Below are positions 23,483-34,178 of a DNA stretch of 64,000 nucleotides, piece after piece. A program made the translations under genes and the position numbers. This DNA comes from Hedera helix (lineage: Eukaryota; Streptophyta; Magnoliopsida; Apiales; Araliaceae): the NCBI GenBank assembly GCA_947179155.2, contig OX359267.1, positions 54,822,792 through 54,886,791 of the forward strand, read 5' to 3'. A model generated the notes under the pieces. That model was not told the origin of the DNA and did not search any database. It saw only the letters and a program-made list of their open reading frames with translations. Position 1 is the first letter of the stretch, and each line of letters opens with the position of its first letter.

Positions 23483-24473
23483 TAAGGCTGTAAATGATAA
23501 TTGAAAATTTTGTATTCAGCCGTTTTTGTATTCGAAAAAAAGTAGATATTATTTCTATTTGAAACAAAACGAATATATATCCGTATTCAGTTTTAAAGTA
23601 TCCGTAAATAAATTAATACAATTACGGATATAGGCATATTTTTATTCATTTAACATTCGACCATAAATATATTCGACGTCTATTGGATATCTGATATTAG
23701 GATCCACATCGTGTATATATATATATATATATATATATGAATGTTATCAATCATCATATATTAAATAAACATAATTTTTTAAAATAATCTTCCCTACATA
23801 TATAATAATTAGTTTTTACTATCACATGAAAATTATATCATTTCACTTTTAGAAAATAGAAAATAACACTTTTAAATAAAATATTAAAAGCTAAAATAAA
23901 TTTATTTAATTTTAATTAATTTATTTTTACTATTATAAAGTGCAAAATGTCTAAAATATATCATTTAACGAGAAAATTATACACTACAAGAACAAAATTA
24001 TAGTTATTAGTTTGTTACAAATATATTATTTTCAAAACTTACGTGTGAGAACAAGAATAGATGATAAATTAGTATTATCATTCATTAAAAATGTAGCCAA
24101 TTTGATACTTTCTCTAAGATGTTTAAATTTTGATTGATTTTTATGATCAATGATAAATGATGACGTGTTTGACAAACTTTAAATGGTGATGATTAATTAT
24201 TCAATTTTTTAAAAAATTTGTAAATAATTTGAATAAATTGTTATTAGGTAACTTAATTATAAATGAATTAATATCCAAATTTTGTTCGTTCAAATAAAAT
24301 AAATGAAATCGGATATCATTCTTATTCAGATATTATTTTGAATACCGAATACGGATAATATTTTTAAAATTCGCTGAATACCGGATACATTTATAGATAG
24401 GGTATTAATTTTTTGAATATGAATACTGATATTATTGTATTTGGATTCATATAAATCTATTTACAACCCTAAA
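23483..24473. mobile_element. TIR-type relic, about 990 bp
   Basis: The left end TTAAGGCTGTAAATGATAA is mirrored at the right end, which reads TTTTAGGGTTGTAAATAG on the other strand. Just inside both ends, reversed words occur (TATTCAGC..GTATTCG; CGAATACGG..GAATAC). No transposase is visible. The family is unassigned. Confidence 0.45.
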
Positions 24474-25867
24474 ATGTTATCCGATAAACAAATACAACTA
24501 GTCACCATGCCATTTCTGTAGGAAATAGAGTACATAGCTCTTTTTTCAGGTTAAATTAGACAATCTCACTTGAAATAGAAAATCAATGTAATCAGAGATT
24601 AAACCATTCTAAGACTTAATTATAATTTATGAGTTAGAATTATAATTTATAAGGAGTTAGAGGCTGTGATTATGAATGGCACGTGACATGCCATGTTAAT
24701 ATGCCAACTTAATTATGAATAAAGTATTTTATAAAACTATATATTTGTACTAATGAATGGAAATGTAGAGTCGAAATATATATAGAAATGCAAGTGCCTA
24801 TATATTACAAGTTGAGCATGTTTTTGGGGTAGTTTAGAATTAAGAAAGTTCACAGGATTCCTCAGTCTTAGTACTATAGTTTAGATTTGATTAATAGCTG
24901 ATCGATCCCATGATTAGAAGTGGCAGAAGTCATATTGATCCACCATTAAATGACCCTAGCCTCTTCTTTTTTGATTTTCTTTAAATACAAGTTGTAGATG
25001 ACACCTTGTTAATTAATCGAGTTTTGTACACAACCAAACATTGGTGTTATTAGTGTTATAAAGCCTGACCAGGTGTTACCTGCAAAATGCATCCTACGCA
25101 CCCCTAGGGTAACTGATAAAGTTAAATAGATTAATTTCTTTAGAACAAATAAATTACATTTACACATAAATTATATTTAAATTTTTATCAAAATATCTAT
25201 ATAAGGGCTTTTAAAAATTAATACACTACTTAAATTTTACATGAAATTACTTTCTTGAACAATCTTCAAGTAAAAGTGGTACCATGCACCTCATAGGACA
25301 TTTTTTTAATAATTAAATTACATTAAAATGCAAAAAAAAAAATATCTAAAAACAAATTGCATCCTGCAAAACTGAAAAGAATTTTAAATAAGATAAAATA
25401 TATAATCGATCATAAAAAAATTATCCAACTAATATAATGATGACACGTCATTTAAGACAACTCTAATATTACTAATTAATTTTGGAAACGAAACGAAACG
25501 AAATAGATATTGGAAATGGAAAATCTTTGAACGTGGGTCGGTGCATGTAACGCTCGTACCTTTTCAATTAGGAACCCACGTGTCTTGTTTTTTCATTTCT
25601 AATATTTGAGGTGAGACCATGTTGCATGCTTCAAATCTTGACTGGTCAACCCATGCATGTGTATATTATCTATCTGAATCCATCTATTTCTCCTTCCCGC
25701 CTAATTCGATCTCTATTTTAGGCGTTGATCGACGACTATCTGGTTCCATTTCTGAAGGATGTATATATGGTTCGGTTTAACCATGCACTTAATTACTTCC
25801 GATAGGTTTTGCTTAAAATTGGCCAACTAGATCTAACTTATTATGTTTGTATATCTCCAACTTTAAT

Positions 25868-26212
25868 AATACGTTTGTTCAAAAAAAAAAATATTTAAAA
25901 TTATACTACTTATAATAATTTAGCATTATTTTAAATTACTTTATCTTATAATGAGAGATTATTAGTCTTTTAATATTGGGACGATTAATTCCATAAAATT
26001 ATTTAATAGTTTAAAATGAGGGGGACTATTAATTTTATATTTTTATAAGATTATATAATACCCCATAAATAATCTTATGAATGATAAAAAAATAATTCAT
26101 ATGACTATTTAAAGACTATTAATCCTCCATCATAGGATAAAATAGTCTGAAATAATATTAAATTAATACAAATAGTTTAATCCCAAAAATATTTTTTACA
26201 AACAAATATAGC
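25868..26212. mobile_element. foldback MITE-like element, about 345 bp
   Basis: The left arm (ACGTTTGTTC, AAATATTT, TACTTATAATAATTTA, GATTATTAGTC) recurs reversed and complemented in the right arm, back to GTTTGTAAAAAATATTT / ATATTTGTTTG. The centre is about 150 bp. There is no coding capacity. It lies about 1 kb upstream of the PRE-type gene. Confidence 0.6.
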
Positions 26213-26785
26213 CTAAATAAATTAGATTTTATTTAAATATAGAAACATATATGATGCAAATAAATTTTTAAAAACTAAAGGAGATATTAAACACTCGCTC
26301 CCTTTGATCGATTGCCTATTGTTCAGGTGACCACCATCCAAACATGCACCGACCCAAATATATATTTGGCCGGCGATTATAAATTGATGAAGATATTGAA
26401 AATTTGAAATCAACGATAATGTACAATATAAAATAACAAAATAAAAGTAGAAGTAACAATAATAATCCAAGAATTGTAGTATTAGCTAGGAAAAGAACAC
26501 GGAGAGTGGGACACAAACAACCAATCTAGGTAGCTGGTAGCTATCTGCCACTTATTCTCTCTCATGTGTTTGTTTGTGTTAAAAAGCACTTGAGATCGAT
26601 GAAACCGCATTTGGGAACACGAACAAGAACAACAGTATGGCGTATTAATTAATTAATTAAATTAAATTTAATTTAATAAATAAATAGTAATTCCCTAGCT
26701 AGCTACTCTACCTAGAAACTTATTGCATATACTTGATACTACTAGCTAGCTAGTCTCTTGTTGTTACCAGACTCTTATTCCTAGC

Positions 26786-26796
26786 TATTTAAATAG
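26786..26796 (+). promoter_or_regulatory. TATA-like box of the second PRE-type gene
   Basis: TATTTAAATAG is followed by a CT-rich leader (about 26888-26930, CTCTCTCCCTCTC), typical of a plant 5' UTR. The leader to the ATG would be about 400 nt and contains a short upstream frame starting ATGCGATTG at about 26822. Confidence 0.45.
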
Positions 26797-27217
26797 TAAG
26801 CTTAGACCCGTTGTTTCTCCAATGCGATTGTCTAGCTTCTTCACATAACACCACCAGTACTCCACTACTTGAGTTAGTCCTGCACTCCTGCTATCTCTCT
26901 CCCTCTCTCTCTTATCTTCAACAATTTAAAGCCATCACTAGCTACGTATATAAGCTATATATGTTCCTCCACAACTTGTCTCTGACATGCCCATCCCTTT
27001 CCATTCTAATTAATTTTCATCATTTTTAGTCCATTCCATTCTTTCTCGTCAATCATAATATTATCTAGCTGCGTACTATTCACCCCCTTCTGTCTCTAAT
27101 TTTTTGACTTCGATCTCCATCATTTCGTAGTTTCATCTTAATTAATTGTTCCTAGTCTACGCACATTATATTTTTTCCTTTAATTAATTTAATTTCAACC
27201 ATCAAATTAATAAGAAA

Positions 27218-28083
27218 ATGTCTAGCAGAAGCTCACGGTCCAGGGAATCAGGAGGCGGAGGAGGAGAAGGTTCAATGAGGATCAGTGATGATCAAATCAA
27301 CGATCTTGTCTCCAAGTTGCAGCAGCTCCTTCCTCAGATTCATCGCCACACTACCCACTCTGACAAGGTCACTCATCCATTAGTATATATATTAACAGCC
27401 TAGCTAGTTACTTCGACTAGAATTTTGCAATGATCTATATAATGATTCTTTGTAAAATAATGAATTCTATATTTTAATTACTTATGGGATCCACTATTTT
27501 ATAAAAGATCTTGGGACTAGTAGTTTGCTAGCTAATTTTGGCCAAATTAACAAATTTATTATTATATATATATATAAGACCATGTGAATTAATTTCAAAC
27601 TAGTTCATGAAAAATAATAGATAGAAAAAAAATATACTTATTTTTAAATCTTTTTCTATTTAAAAAACATATATATTCTTTTTACATATGCATCTTATTA
27701 TATATGTGGCAGTACATTACATTTTCTTTAAATTACAAAAAAAATAAAATTGCGGGACTTCACAATTTGTTTAATTTCACCATTAGTATACAACTCATGC
27801 TGTGCAAAATTAATCAGGTGCAGTTGAGCAATCTCTATAACATATACCAACTTAATTATGAATTTTTTTTTAACGGTATGAATGTGGGGATTAAAATCTG
27901 TGGCTGAATATATATTACGTTGTGTGGGTCCAGGTGTCTTCGGCTAGGGTTTTACAAGAGACTTGCAACTACATAAGGAGCTTGCACAGAGAGGTTGATG
28001 ACCTAAGTGAGCGGCTGTCCGATTTATTGGCAAATACAGACACCAACCAGGCAGCCATTATTAGGGGCTTACTTATGCAGTAG
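27218..28083 (+). CDS. PRE/BANQUO/KIDARI-type atypical bHLH protein, 99 aa
   Basis: Exons are 27218-27367 and 27934-28083, phase 0, separated by a 566-bp GT-AG intron (TGACAAG|GTCACT ... GGTCCAG|GTGTCT). The protein is 99 aa. It starts MSSRSSRSRESGGGGG, with a low-complexity Gly/Ser N-terminus, then helix 1 (SDDQINDLVSKLQQLLPQ, residues 23-40), a His-rich loop, and helix 2 (ARVLQETCNYIRSLHREVDDL, residues 54-74), and ends IIRGLLMQ. It is a close match to canonical PRE proteins, which lack the basic region and act as growth-promoting HLH partners in gibberellin and brassinosteroid responses. It is the better-conserved of the two family members in this window, on the opposite strand about 25 kb from the other. 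It could be the counterpart of the PRE gene next to ABCA2 in Arabidopsis (PRE4/BNQ3, from memory). Confidence 0.93.
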
Positions 28084-31000
28084 TACTTATCAAATTAATT
28101 AATTGATCCACCTTAATTAATTTCTTGATCATTTGTCTTTCTTAATCTTTTGCAGTAGTACTTTTGTTGCTTAATTAATCCACATTCGAATATCGCAATG
28201 TAATGCATTGGGATAATTTGATTGTCCTTAATTATGCAAATTTCCATCCTTAATTTGTTATAATAAAGGGGAACTTTAGTCTTGCGTGCTAAGGATCTCC
28301 CATTTTGTAATGTCTGAATTAGTAATTTGAAGCAAATGTTAATTCACCATGAAAAATCAGTAGTTGTTTGTAATTGTACAGCCTAACCAAACCAGTAAGA
28401 GGGTTAATTTACATGATGGGCTTGGGTGCATAAGTGAAATACATACGGACTTTTTAAGTCAATTTATAAAATTTTGAAAATTTGAAATTAATATGAATTC
28501 GTTACGGTAGAAATAAATTTAGAAAATTAAACAAACTTCACATAAAAAAGAAAATACACCTTACATTAAAAAAGAAATAAATTTATCTAATTGAAAATCG
28601 AATTGAAATCTAAAGATTAGATACTTCAATCTTAAACACTAAGCTAATAGCTCATCCGAAACTAAGTGAGCAATTCTTTTTTTTACTATTCAATAAAAAT
28701 AAAACTCACTAAAAACATAAGCAGATAAAAAACTTAAGTTTTTTGTCTACCTTTTTTTTTGCCCATTTTACAAAAAAAATTACAAAAAATAAATTTGCCT
28801 TCACCGATGTCAAATCCTAGATCTGACACTGATACTCGCTCAGTAGTATTATGGTCTAATAAAATTAGTTAGAAATTATCAATAAAATTCAAAACTATTG
28901 ATCATCATCGATCGTACACAGCAAATTAGTGTATGTACAGATGTACAAATCTTGAATAGCAAAGAAATGGGTGATCAATCAACTTCGTTCTGAATTTGCA
29001 GTGAGCCTAACTAGATGATTGATCTACTGATGTTGTTGACAACAACTCACAATTTTTACTACTTAGAAACCAAATTAACTTTTGTAAATACCTGTTTACG
29101 GGAGGATGCGATGTATCATGAGGTAAAAGTAAATATGTAAATGATTGTATTTGACAGTGTTTGACAAATTATTTATAAAATAATAACAAAGAAAGAAATA
29201 AAAGAAAAGGGTACGTCTAGGCGCAATATGAGACAAGTTAGTGATTTTAAAACTATATATGTTTGTAGATTTAAGTTTAAAATTAACCTTATTTAAACAT
29301 GACTCTACGTGATAATTATTTACCAGAGTTTTAACACTAACAACATTTTTTCACCAATTCTATGTATGGTATATATAGATTAACAATAATACTTTGGTGA
29401 TAAAATATTGTATACAAAAATTATGTGGATTACGGTTATTGGTTATAACCAATAAACACGTCTATATATGATAAGACATCTATTAATTAAAATTCGACAT
29501 ATATTATTTTGTATATATATTTTTATAACAATCTTTTACCACCATAAAATTACTCATAAATTAAATGTTTGCGTGGGTTACTGAGAAGTAACTTTTCATC
29601 GTCGTACATAGAGAAAGTGTTGGTAGTACATATATTCAGTTATATACCCGTCAAATAATTGGGACTTTTACCAATAGAAATGTCGAAATCAACACTGGTA
29701 GCGGGGAAGGTATTATGCTGAAAGGGCTTGGGTTCAATTAACGGGCCACTTAGTGTTTAACCAACTTAATGGGCCATTTAGTGCTTAACCAACTTGGGTA
29801 CTAATGAAATTAAGTCCTTCTCAGCCCTTCAGTTATTACTTCTTCTACTATCGGCAGGCATTCCCTCGTTCACGCATTGAAACTAAAACTAAAAGCCGCT
29901 TAAAAGCTGCAAGGACACACCCAACAATGACTTGATCCCTTCCTTCACAATTTTGTTACGTGTCTCCTGTATAAATCTTAAGATTTGCTCCATAATAACA
30001 TAATGTTTTCGTTTCACAAAAAAAAAAAATCTAATTTTATTTAATTTAATTAAACCCTAATTTTTTGTGAAAAATTAATATGGTGTTATTTGATTATAAT
30101 TAATACAATAGTAAACTATTTAAGAAATATTATTGCTTCTATGTACAAAAAAAATTATTTTAAAATTTATATCACAATGGGAATTTTAGTTTTTCACAAA
30201 TTAATTAAAAAGAAAGTCAAATAAAACTCTTTTTGTGGACGAATAGAGTACTTTCTTATTCTCTTTTCTTTTTTCTTTGATCGAAATCCAGCAACATGTT
30301 AATTAGATCAAATACGTAGATAAAATTAACGTGTTAATTTTGAAATGAATGGGAAACGGGATACACAAAATTTTAGCCACTTTTTTTTTTTGTCAAAGTT
30401 TTCTTTTATCTAAAAGTGGACTGATTTGGATGCAAGAAAAACTAAATAACATAAGCTAATATTTCATAATTATATTACATACTCTATTTACAAACAAATC
30501 AGAATTTAATAGAAAGGTAATAGATAGTTTAAATTTAAAACTTAAATTTTCTTTTCACTTTTTTTATTTTATTTTATAATTTCATAAACAACATAATAGA
30601 CAATGATTGCATGTTCCGTGAGGCTGGAAAACCAAGGTCCAAAAATACGAAAAAGAAGTTGAAGCTATATCGAGCAGAATAACCATTTATCTCATGTTGT
30701 TGGCCCATAAAAAGGCTCAAAAGCAAGAAAAGAGAGTGGGCTTACTATTTGCATTGGAAAAAACAAACAATAGCTTTTATTATTGATTGGGTCCAACGAG
30801 CTGAACCTTAAAGTACTTGCTTTCATTTGAATGATTGAATCTAATAATTAATGATTTGTACAAGCATTAGTTTGTCATTTTTTTCCAGTGGAGATACCAA
30901 CTTGTAAGTCGGGTTCAGAACATGTATCAAAAATTGATTTATCTTGTCAGTCAAATGATATGTACTCAATCAGATGTGAATGAGTTGATTGATAAATTTT

Positions 31001-31203
31001 TATTATAAACCAGTTGCAGGGACACAGAGAAGCCATAACCGAAAAAGGAAACTTGCAGATACAACTAACTACACAGTTACTACTGTAATCTTCCCAAACA
31101 CCACTAGAGTTTAGACCAACTACCAGGCAGGCATACAACATGAACAAAATAAACCTCAAAAGCAATTATATTAATTAATTAGTCATTCATTCATTAATTC
31201 ATT
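28084..31203. other. AT-rich spacer, no gene seen
   Basis: The first few hundred bases are the 3' flank of the plus-strand PRE gene and the last about 300 the 3' flank of the epimerase gene. Between them are AT-rich sequence and degraded repeat-like stretches (for example 28460-28830), with no coding or RNA gene I can support. A twice-repeated phrase (GGGCCACTTAGTG / GGGCCATTTAGTG with AACCAACTT) is at about 29742-29790. Confidence 0.55.
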
Positions 31204-33000
31204 CTACCGAGCGGTGAACCTATAAACCATAACATGCTCATAAGTCTTCCCTGGAGTTACAATCTGGGAAGGGAAATTTGGGTGATTCACCGAGTCTGGA
31301 AATCCCTGAGTCTCCAAGCACAATGCAGCATGCTTCTGATAAACATACCCACCTTTTCCCTTCACATTGTGCAACATATTACTCGTATAAAACTGGACCC
31401 CTGGTTTATTACTCCATAGTTCCATCTTTCTCCCCGATTTTCTGTCTTGCACCACAGCCACCTTGTTCAAATGCGCCTTATGACTCCTCCCATCAATTAC
31501 GTAGTTAATATCGTATCCGTCTGGCAGCTCAGTCAACTTGCTTCCAATCTCTCGGGGTTGGCGAAAATCGTAAGCTGTCCTTTTAACCGGGATAATCTTA
31601 CCTGTGGGGATGAGCTCTTTGTCGACCGGGGTGATCTTGGATGCAAATAATTGGAGGGTGTGTGACATGATACTGCCGCTATCATGTCCCGCTAGGTTCC
31701 AGTAAGTGTGTGAAGCTAGATTTACTGGTGTGGCCTTGTTTAGAGGTTTGGCTATCATTTTCAATGCCAGCTTATTTGTATCAATCAACATATATGTGAC
31801 CGAGACCCAAAGTTTGCCAGGGAATCCTGTGAAAATTAATTTCAATTAGCTAGCTTGCTGAAAATGATGAAAGAAAATGAATTTACCTTCTTCCCCATCA
31901 GCGCTATTGTATGTGAATGTAATATGGCTATCCGGTTGATAAGTTTCTACAGTCCATATAACGTCACTGAATCCCTTGGTACCGCCTGAGGTTGTTGATT
32001 ATGACAGGATTCAGTTGAACAAGAATTATGAAAAGCCAATATACTTACTTGTCCATCAAAAATAGCGTTAACAAAATATGAAAAGTGAATAGTAGGTAAT
32101 AGCAGTGGTATATACCGTGGAGTGTGTTAATTCCATTATCATTCGGAGGCAATTTGTATTTTACACCATGTAGAGTAAAATGAGCACCTCCAATCCTGTT
32201 AGCCACACGGCCCACCAGAGCACCAAAGTAGGTTGTATCATTCTGTACAACAATAATATTTATAATCACACACACACACACATATATAAAACAATTTCGA
32301 GGAAAAGATGGATTGAAAAATAGCAACGGTAAAACAACCCCACTTTTTTCAATGCCATACCACAAAAGTTCTGAACCAAATAATATTTTCTTTGGAACGA
32401 GGTACCCAAAACAAAATATTTGAAAACAATTAGGTCATAGGCCATTACTATATTTTCATGAAGGGCGGGCAAATTTGTTATTAGATCTGAAATTCTTTAT
32501 GTTAAAATAAAATAAACAACAATTGGAATGGGTCAATGAGCTAGTTTGTACTCTACTAGTGACAGATTGACGGTTTCTAGTACTCCATTATATTAATCGT
32601 AAGTGGTAGTAATTAAGGAATTAAAAGGGGACAAATTAAAGAGAAACTAACCCTGTAATCTTTAAGGGATTCAAATCCAAGCACCACATCGGCTAGTTTT
32701 CCTGGAAAAAATTAATTAAATGGAAAAGTCAAATTATTACAACAAAATATAATATTTATTCATCAAATTATTAATTATTATGAAAAAGAGAGAATTTAGT
32801 ATTATACCATTCTTATCGGGGAGTATGACAGACAAAACAGTAGCGCCATAGTTGGTGACCTTAAAAGAAGAGTCTCCCCTTTTCAACTCATATATACCAA
32901 TTCCTTTTCCATATGCTTTGCATACATTTTTATTATTGTTGGCTTCAAACAAAAAAGCAGCTATCAAAATAAACCAACATAATTTTGATAGTCTAGCCAT
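31204..33000 (-). CDS. aldose 1-epimerase (galactose mutarotase-like), secreted, 363 aa
   Basis: Five exons: 33000-32808, 32701-32652, 32242-32116, 31985-31887 and 31826-31204. All splice phases agree (1,0,1,1), giving 363 aa. The start MARLSKLCWFILIAAFLF is a signal peptide, so the enzyme probably enters the secretory pathway. An upstream in-frame ATG at 33021 exists, but the MARL start fits plant relatives. The family interconverts alpha and beta anomers of aldoses such as galactose and glucose. Expected active-site residues are present: His123 in NTLHGGTKGF, His196 in NLASHTYWNL and the catalytic base Glu328 in LCLETQGFPDS. The conserved FGALVGRVANRI motif is in exon 3. A TATATAAAT box lies 78 bases upstream of the start. 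The exact sugar is not predictable from sequence. Confidence 0.94.
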
Positions 33001-33077
33001 TGCAGTGCTACCGCAGAACAAATATCACAGTTTATTGATTTGGAATTATCGAAGGTAGGTGTGGTACATTGACCAGA

Positions 33078-33086
33078 TTTATATAG
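33078..33086 (-). promoter_or_regulatory. TATA box of the aldose 1-epimerase gene
   Basis: The minus strand reads TATATAAAT about 78-86 bases upstream of the ATG at 33000, implying a leader of about 50 nt. Confidence 0.55.
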
Positions 33087-34152
33087 AAACGTATGGGATA
33101 TTGTTGATTTTACAAAATCAGATAATAAAAGGATAAAGATATACTTACCTCGCATGGCATGAGAGAGAATAGGGAGAGATTTTAGAACTGCATGGAGACT
33201 ATGACTCTACCAAACAGTATTAATTCAAGGCTTTTTAAAAGGTAAAGCCCTGCGTAACTTTTAAATCTGTTGGGATCTTTATCTATTTGCAGTAAAATAT
33301 TATTCCTACTCTTAATGTTACAATAAATTGATATATCTTCCTTATCGCTTAGAATTATACGTTAATCACAATTTATATATGCCTCATCATAAGTTAATCA
33401 CAATTTATACATGTTTCGTCATAAGTTTTACTTATCACTTAGAATTGTTAATCACAATTTATACTACGCTTCATCATAAATTTTGTTGATATATGTATCA
33501 TTTTTTTAATTTAAATTCAAACGTTTCATCATAAGCTTTACTTATCACTTAAAATTATACATTAATCACAATTTATACTACGCTTCATCATAAATTTTGT
33601 TGACATATGTATCATTTTTTGGATTTAAATTCAAACTTGAGACCTTTTATTTTTATTTTTTTTTATAATTTTTTTATTTTGCTAATTTAACTCACACACC
33701 CACACCTATCTTTAGCCTATCTTGATTTTATCATGAATACCGTGAGTTATGTAATCCCACTTGAGCTAATGGACTTCGGTGTTTTTGAGACCTTTTTCAT
33801 CAAACTGAATTCTTCATCCACGTCAGTCGACTAATTTAAGGCTGTCCCACGTGACCACCATTACCATAAAAGACTTTTGTAGTGGAATTAAAGATTTCAA
33901 ATACTAAACGTATAGGAACATTAACATATAGTAATATTTTTAACTGTTACAAAGAATACAAGTTATACTCGAATGAATTCTGAGCTATACTTGGAACAAA
34001 TTCCATATAGCACAAAAACTATCACGAAGGGCATATTTTCCTAATAAGATTGAATGTATATATATATGTACTTATGCATATCGATGAACACTGATGATCA
34101 TCATCATACAATCACGATAGAACGTTAAATGCTTGTGGCGATCATCATACAA
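33087..34152. other. spacer between epimerase promoter and ABCA 3' end, with tandem repeats
   Basis: No gene. It contains the 104-110 bp tandem repeats at 33330-33640 and the 3' UTR region of the ABCA gene, including one copy of the duplication at 34100-34137. Confidence 0.6.
33330..33640. repeat. imperfect tandem repeat, period about 104-110 bp
   Basis: Blocks such as CTTATCACTTA..AAT, TTAATCACAATTTATAC, CTTCATCATAAATTTTGTTGA and ATATGTATCATTTTTT recur in the same order. They occur about two full times, with a partial third near 33360-33420. The offset is 104 bp for one block and 110 bp for another because of small indels. Confidence 0.7.
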
Positions 34153-34178
34153 TCACGATAGAACGTTAAATGCTTGTG
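34100..34178. repeat. tandem duplication (41-bp period) spanning an ABCA stop codon
   Basis: The 38 bases at 34100-34137 are identical to 34141-34178. The right-hand copy contains the end of the ABCA coding sequence and its TGA stop (34155-34153). The left-hand copy lies in the 3' UTR. Perfect identity suggests a recent event. Confidence 0.9.

Larger units (their letters stand above)
18317..26780. other. 8.5-kb AT-rich spacer with transposon relics
   Basis: There is no gene I can support. It contains likely element relics at 20446-20953 (low certainty), 23483-24473 and 25868-26212, a short (CT/GA)-rich stretch near 20090-20125 and TA/CA microsatellites at 23410-23435 and 23715-23738. A GGGCCT triple repeat lies at about 18585-18602. 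The 19937-20131 open frame ends in a poly-Arg stretch created by the GAA/GAG repeat and is not a gene. Confidence 0.6.

Noticed and set aside
26811..27029. 72-codon open frame upstream of the PRE gene
   Set aside because: It begins at a non-ATG codon and lies in the likely leader. Only a short ATG-started upstream frame at about 26822 might matter.
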